A DNA stretch of 64,000 bases from JACMRP01 sp047302465 (lineage in GTDB: Bacteria; Bdellovibrionota; Bdellovibrionia; Bdellovibrionales; Bdellovibrionaceae): positions 1,426,001 through 1,490,000 of the forward strand of contig NZ_CP178621.1 of the NCBI RefSeq assembly GCF_047302465.1. Reading direction: 5' to 3'. The notes under the pieces were generated by a model that had not been told where the DNA came from, did no database searches, and saw nothing but the letters and a program-made list of their open reading frames with translations. Position 1 is the stretch's first letter, and every line of letters starts with the position of its first letter. A program made the translations under genes and the position numbers. This document shows positions 61,448-64,000 of the stretch, in pieces.

Positions 61448-61476
61448 AGCATAAGGCGTTTCTGAGGGTATTCCAA
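61448..61476 (-). promoter_or_regulatory. Promoter of the CotH-like gene, leaderless start
   Basis: On the minus strand TTGGAA (61471-61476), 17 bases, TATGCT (61448-61453), then seven bases to ATG 61440. No ribosome binding site. Confidence 0.5.
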
Positions 61477-61609
61477 GAGGGAAACCCTTTCGTCGAGGCT
61501 TATTTTCGTCCAAGAGTTCGACAGGTAAAAAACTCCTGTCAGGATCTCTACAGTTTTCATTGTGAGGAAAATCGCTATCTTAGGACCTACAAAAGACGCG
61601 AGGTTTTTG

Positions 61610-62383
61610 ATGAAATCCCTATGGCAGATTTTAGGTGGTCTGGCTTTGCCGTTCGTAGTGCTTGCATGCGCTGGCGAGTCTAAGACGCTTAAGGCAGATG
61701 CTCCTGGTGATCTTCCTCAGGAAGTCTCTGCAGATTTAGAATCTGACAACTATTATCTCCTTTGTAATAAAAAAATCGAGAGCGCAATTTTTCCGGACGA
61801 AGCTCAGGAAAATACTCAGATAATTGAAGATGTCATTCCATTGCGAGAGTACAGCTATCATCGCTGCAACGGAGAGGTAACTCAAGGGCAAGAGCCTATT
61901 TTTAAATTTACAAAGTATATTGATGTGGAACCTCCGAAAGATCTACGCAGAGTTCGTCGAGCCGTCAATTTCGTCAAAGTCAAAAATTACCGCGGCTGCA
62001 ATATTCTAATGGTTAAAACGGGGCAGCCTAATTTATCACTTCTCGAGAACATGACTATGGTTTCTTCCGTTTCGAAGCGGGGACGCCTGACTTTTAGAAT
62101 TCATACCGATGAGCAGGTCAGAATGCACAGCGGAGAGCTCGGTGTCCTTGAAGGAAAGAATGTCGTTGAGGTTCGGTATTACGGAAAGTGTTTGAAGTAT
62201 AAAGAAAAGGTGAATGAGAAATTGGATGACTCCTACAACTGTCTTGAAGCTGAAATCTTAGGCAGCAAATGGCTGACCTTGGATGTGAGACTTGCGCACC
62301 CGTTGGTAGAAGGTCATCGCGATGTTCGCGAACCGTACTGTGATGGTTTCACTAATCTAGATAAATATTTAAAAAACAAATAA
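61610..62383 (+). CDS. Lipoprotein of unknown function
   Basis: 257 residues from ATG 61610, with GAGG upstream and a lipobox ending VVLAC (Cys20). The GTG at 61562 would add 16 residues ahead of the signal peptide. Seven Cys are in the mature domain. Family unknown. A terminator follows. Confidence 0.65.
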   Translation: MKSLWQILGGLALPFVVLACAGESKTLKADAPGDLPQEVSADLESDNYYLLCNKKIESAIFPDEAQENTQIIEDVIPLREYSYHRCNGEVTQGQEPIFKFTKYIDVEPPKDLRRVRRAVNFVKVKNYRGCNILMVKTGQPNLSLLENMTMVSSVSKRGRLTFRIHTDEQVRMHSGELGVLEGKNVVEVRYYGKCLKYKEKVNEKLDDSYNCLEAEILGSKWLTLDVRLAHPLVEGHRDVREPYCDGFTNLDKYLKNK

Positions 62384-62400
62384 TCAATGAACGAAATGGA

Positions 62401-62436
62401 AAACCCAAGAGCCTCTTCTCTCTTGGGTTTTCTTTT
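62401..62436. terminator. Bidirectional terminator
   Basis: AAACCCAAGAG (62401-62411) pairs with CTCTTGGGTTT (62420-62430), then TCTTTT. It lies between convergent genes. Confidence 0.82.
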
Positions 62437-62444
62437 GATTCTTT

Positions 62445-63446
62445 TTAGTTGTTTGGCGCTCCCGCCGCAATCCAATCATAGATAGCTTTGATATCTGCCG
62501 CTGGAAGTTTTGCTCCTCCTTGTGGCATGCTGCCGCTATTGACTTCGGTGTAAAGCACGCTGCCTGTCGGATTTCCGACTTTTACGGCCTTCAGCGTATT
62601 TGTGTAGGTATTGAACGAGAATCCTCCAGCGCCACCATGACAGCTGTTACATCTCTTTTGCAGGACGTTCACGCTGATATAAGTGAATGTCGCATTAGGA
62701 TTCGGAACCGGTGTCGGAGCCGGAGTCGGCGTTGGCACAGGTGTAGGGGTTGGCGTAGGAGTAGGCACAGGTGTAGGAACCGGTGTTGGCTTTGGCGTCG
62801 GTACCGGCGTCGGTGTAGGCGTAGGTACTGGCGTTGGAGCCGGTGTCGGTGTAGGAGTTGGGACTGGTGTCGGTACCGGCGTAGGCGCAGGTGTTGGTTT
62901 AGGAGTCGGTGTAGGTACCGGTGTTGGCGTCGGCGTCACAGTAGGTGTAGGTACGGGTGTCGGAGTTGGGGTTACGACAGGAGTAGGCATAGGTGTTGGT
63001 GCCGGAGTAGGATTCGGAGTCGGTACTGGCGTTGGAGCCGGCGTAGGCGTAGGAGCAGGTGCTAAAGATACAATCCATTTTCTGAGAAGATCTTGGTCTT
63101 CAGTAGACATTGGATTTCCCGGTGGCATAGATCCACTCGCCACTCGTGACATAAAATAAGAGGAATCCGGATCTCCCGGAGCAATATAATCTGATGCCGC
63201 CAACTGATATAGGTTGTCGACATAGGTCAGATTAGTTCCAGCGTAGTTATTACTGTCGTGACAAGAGGCACACTGGGTCTTGAGGATTTTTTCGACTTGT
63301 CCATTTAAACCCAAACTTGCTGAGTCGTTGGTATTGTTACCACTGCTATCATAGCTTATAGGAGCAGTGAAGGTTCGTCCGCATCCGGTGTTGAGTACAA
63401 GTCCGCTTAATAACACAGTATAAGAAATCAGTTTCAGCTTCTGCAT
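62445..63446 (-). CDS. Dihaem cytochrome-c-like lipoprotein with Pro-Thr linker
   Basis: 333 residues. The signal peptide ends LNTGC, a possible lipidation site though Asn at -3 is unusual. Two c-type haem motifs are present, CASCH near residue 59 and CNSCH near residue 267, each in a small domain ending GSMP + WI (a planctomycete-type cytochrome pattern with Met as likely axial ligand). Between them lie ~120 residues of near-perfect Pro-Thr-Pro-Ala/Val repeats that should form a stiff, extended spacer. It may carry electrons across the periplasm or hold haem at a distance. Confidence 0.75.
   Translation of the reverse strand: MQKLKLISYTVLLSGLVLNTGCGRTFTAPISYDSSGNNTNDSASLGLNGQVEKILKTQCASCHDSNNYAGTNLTYVDNLYQLAASDYIAPGDPDSSYFMSRVASGSMPPGNPMSTEDQDLLRKWIVSLAPAPTPTPAPTPVPTPNPTPAPTPMPTPVVTPTPTPVPTPTVTPTPTPVPTPTPKPTPAPTPVPTPVPTPTPTPAPTPVPTPTPTPVPTPKPTPVPTPVPTPTPTPTPVPTPTPAPTPVPNPNATFTYISVNVLQKRCNSCHGGAGGFSFNTYTNTLKAVKVGNPTGSVLYTEVNSGSMPQGGAKLPAADIKAIYDWIAAGAPNN
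62700..63060 (-). repeat. Degenerate tandem repeat coding for the Pro-Thr linker
   Basis: The DNA repeats in units of 6 and 18 bases (GGTGTAGGCGTA-like on the plus strand) with changes mostly at third codon positions. The repeat is kept at protein level more than at DNA level. Confidence 0.85.
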
Positions 63447-63661
63447 AATTTACTCCAAACAGTTGACCCTTCTTCGGTCTTCTTTTTTAGATATTTAAAT
63501 TATACGTTCGGTGAAAATGTTTGAGATCCCCAAACAAGCATCATGAGACGCTTTTTATTTCGTTCTAATTGTCGAGTTTTTTAATTTGTCTAAATTGTAT
63601 TCGTTTTCTGAAAGACAAAGTGGGGGCGATGTTTAGCCCGCCACAGGACTTTTTGAGAGGG
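63447..63661. other. AT-rich intergenic region
   Basis: About 215 bases with no gene I can support. The part next to 63446 should carry the promoter of the dihaem protein gene; no clear -35/-10 pair was found. Confidence 0.4.
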
Positions 63662-63686
63662 AAAAATGGGGCTAGAAAGCAGCCCC
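63662..63686 (-). terminator. Terminator overlapping the stop codon of the right-edge gene
   Basis: GGGGCT (63668-63673) pairs with AGCCCC (63681-63686). On the minus strand ATTTTT follows. The stop codon at 63672-63674 lies inside the hairpin. Confidence 0.7.
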
Positions 63687-64000
63687 AAGTTCTCTAGTGT
63701 CATAGTCTTCTTCGAAGTCAGGCTCTTCTTGTTGAGAGCCTGGCTCGTCAGCTTGAGCTTTGGTTTTTGGAGCTGAAGCATCGACTTGGAAAGTACCATT
63801 CTTTCTAAAGATAGATCCGTTGCCAGCAGTGACAGTCACCTTTTTCACCGGCGAGCCATACATATAAGTCGTACGCGAATTGCCAGCATGGATTTCACCG
63901 GTCAATATGACTTCATCTTGCACTCGTCCATCGGTGTAGGTGATGAGTACGCGTTTGATTTTAACTCGCGAGCTTGTGCACGTGATTCGAAGCGCGCGTA
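63672..64000 (-). CDS. C-terminal part of an unidentified protein (cut by window edge)
   Basis: The minus-strand frame is open from the right edge to TAG at 63672, giving at least 109 residues. A GTG at 63921-63923 is inside the frame and is probably not the start, since coding continues upstream (VKIKRVLITYTDGRV). The visible part is beta-rich and ends in an acidic, Gln/Glu-rich tail. Function unknown. Confidence 0.6.
   Translation of the reverse strand, partial: RALRITCTSSRVKIKRVLITYTDGRVQDEVILTGEIHAGNSRTTYMYGSPVKKVTVTAGNGSIFRKNGTFQVDASAPKTKAQADEPGSQQEEPDFEEDYDTRELGAAF

Noticed and set aside
62683..63159. Long plus-strand frame rich in Gly-Val-Gly-Thr repeats
   Set aside because: It is the complement of the Pro-Thr repeat of the dihaem lipoprotein gene. 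The minus frame has a signal peptide and two haem motifs; the plus frame has none.
1..64000. tRNA, rRNA, CRISPR arrays, insertion sequences, prophage
   Set aside because: No cloverleaf-like stretch, spaced direct repeats, transposase, integrase or phage structural gene was seen in the gaps or among the proteins.

Overview
The window looks like chromosomal DNA from a predatory, Gram-negative bacterium of the Bdellovibrionota (Bdellovibrio or a close relative). Three observations point there: three TIGR02147-type regulators, a family expanded in Bdellovibrio and Fibrobacter; a very high share of short, single-gene transcription units for exported proteins of no recognised family; and many secreted hydrolases (trypsin-like protease, lytic transglycosylase, aspartic protease, M14 carboxypeptidase). 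Genus and species cannot be fixed by eye. I see no rRNA, tRNA, CRISPR array, transposase, integrase or phage gene.

Layout. 0-3.6 kb: an LptF/LptG permease, a degenerate receiver-domain protein, thioredoxin and a lytic transglycosylase. 3.9-7.7 kb: an acidic helical protein, three paralogous periplasmic solute-binding-like proteins and a trypsin-like protease. 7.9-18.2 kb: a polytopic GT-C-like protein, a CapA-like protein, and a run of small exported or lipid-anchored proteins with an acetyltransferase, a DinB-like protein and a small HTH protein. 18.2-25.9 kb: an SDR enzyme, the rod-shape operon mreC-mreD-mrdA-rodA (minus strand, no mreB beside it) and a divergent PpiD-like chaperone. 25.9-30.6 kb: a fourth solute-binding paralog, a copper-storage-like protein, cdd, a Maf pyrophosphatase, folE2, a GST and a membrane protein. 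30.7-40.5 kb: two TIGR02147 regulators, each abutting a gene for an exported protein with a GG(D/N) N-terminus, two of them with a clear HExxHxxGxxD zinc-protease motif. 40.6-47.3 kb: small exported proteins, and an AraC regulator, aspartic protease and hydrolase segment flanked by direct repeats of the last codons of an M14 carboxypeptidase gene. 47.7-52.3 kb: three overlapping pilin-like genes (one with a vWA domain, one with a fibrinogen-like domain) and a stand-alone secretin N-domain protein. 52.4-64 kb: exported proteins and lipoproteins, an M50-like membrane protein, an MFS transporter, a third TIGR02147/GGD pair with leucine-rich repeats, a CotH-like lipoprotein, a dihaem-type lipoprotein with a long Pro-Thr linker, and a gene cut by the right edge.

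How the genes work together. The rod-shape operon, transglycosylase, LPS-export permease and PpiD-like chaperone form an envelope-building set. Most of the rest is surface or periplasmic equipment. Two arrangements are the best candidates for undescribed systems: the repeated pairing of a TIGR02147 regulator with a GGD/HExxH-type exported protein (three separate loci), and the pilin-vWA / pilin-fibrinogen / pilin cluster, which resembles a pilus-tip adhesion complex. Several genes also carry a -10 element only 6-8 bases before the start codon, suggesting leaderless mRNAs. Start codons were moved where a signal peptide, lipobox or ribosome binding site decided it. Family names rest on motifs read by eye, not on database searches.
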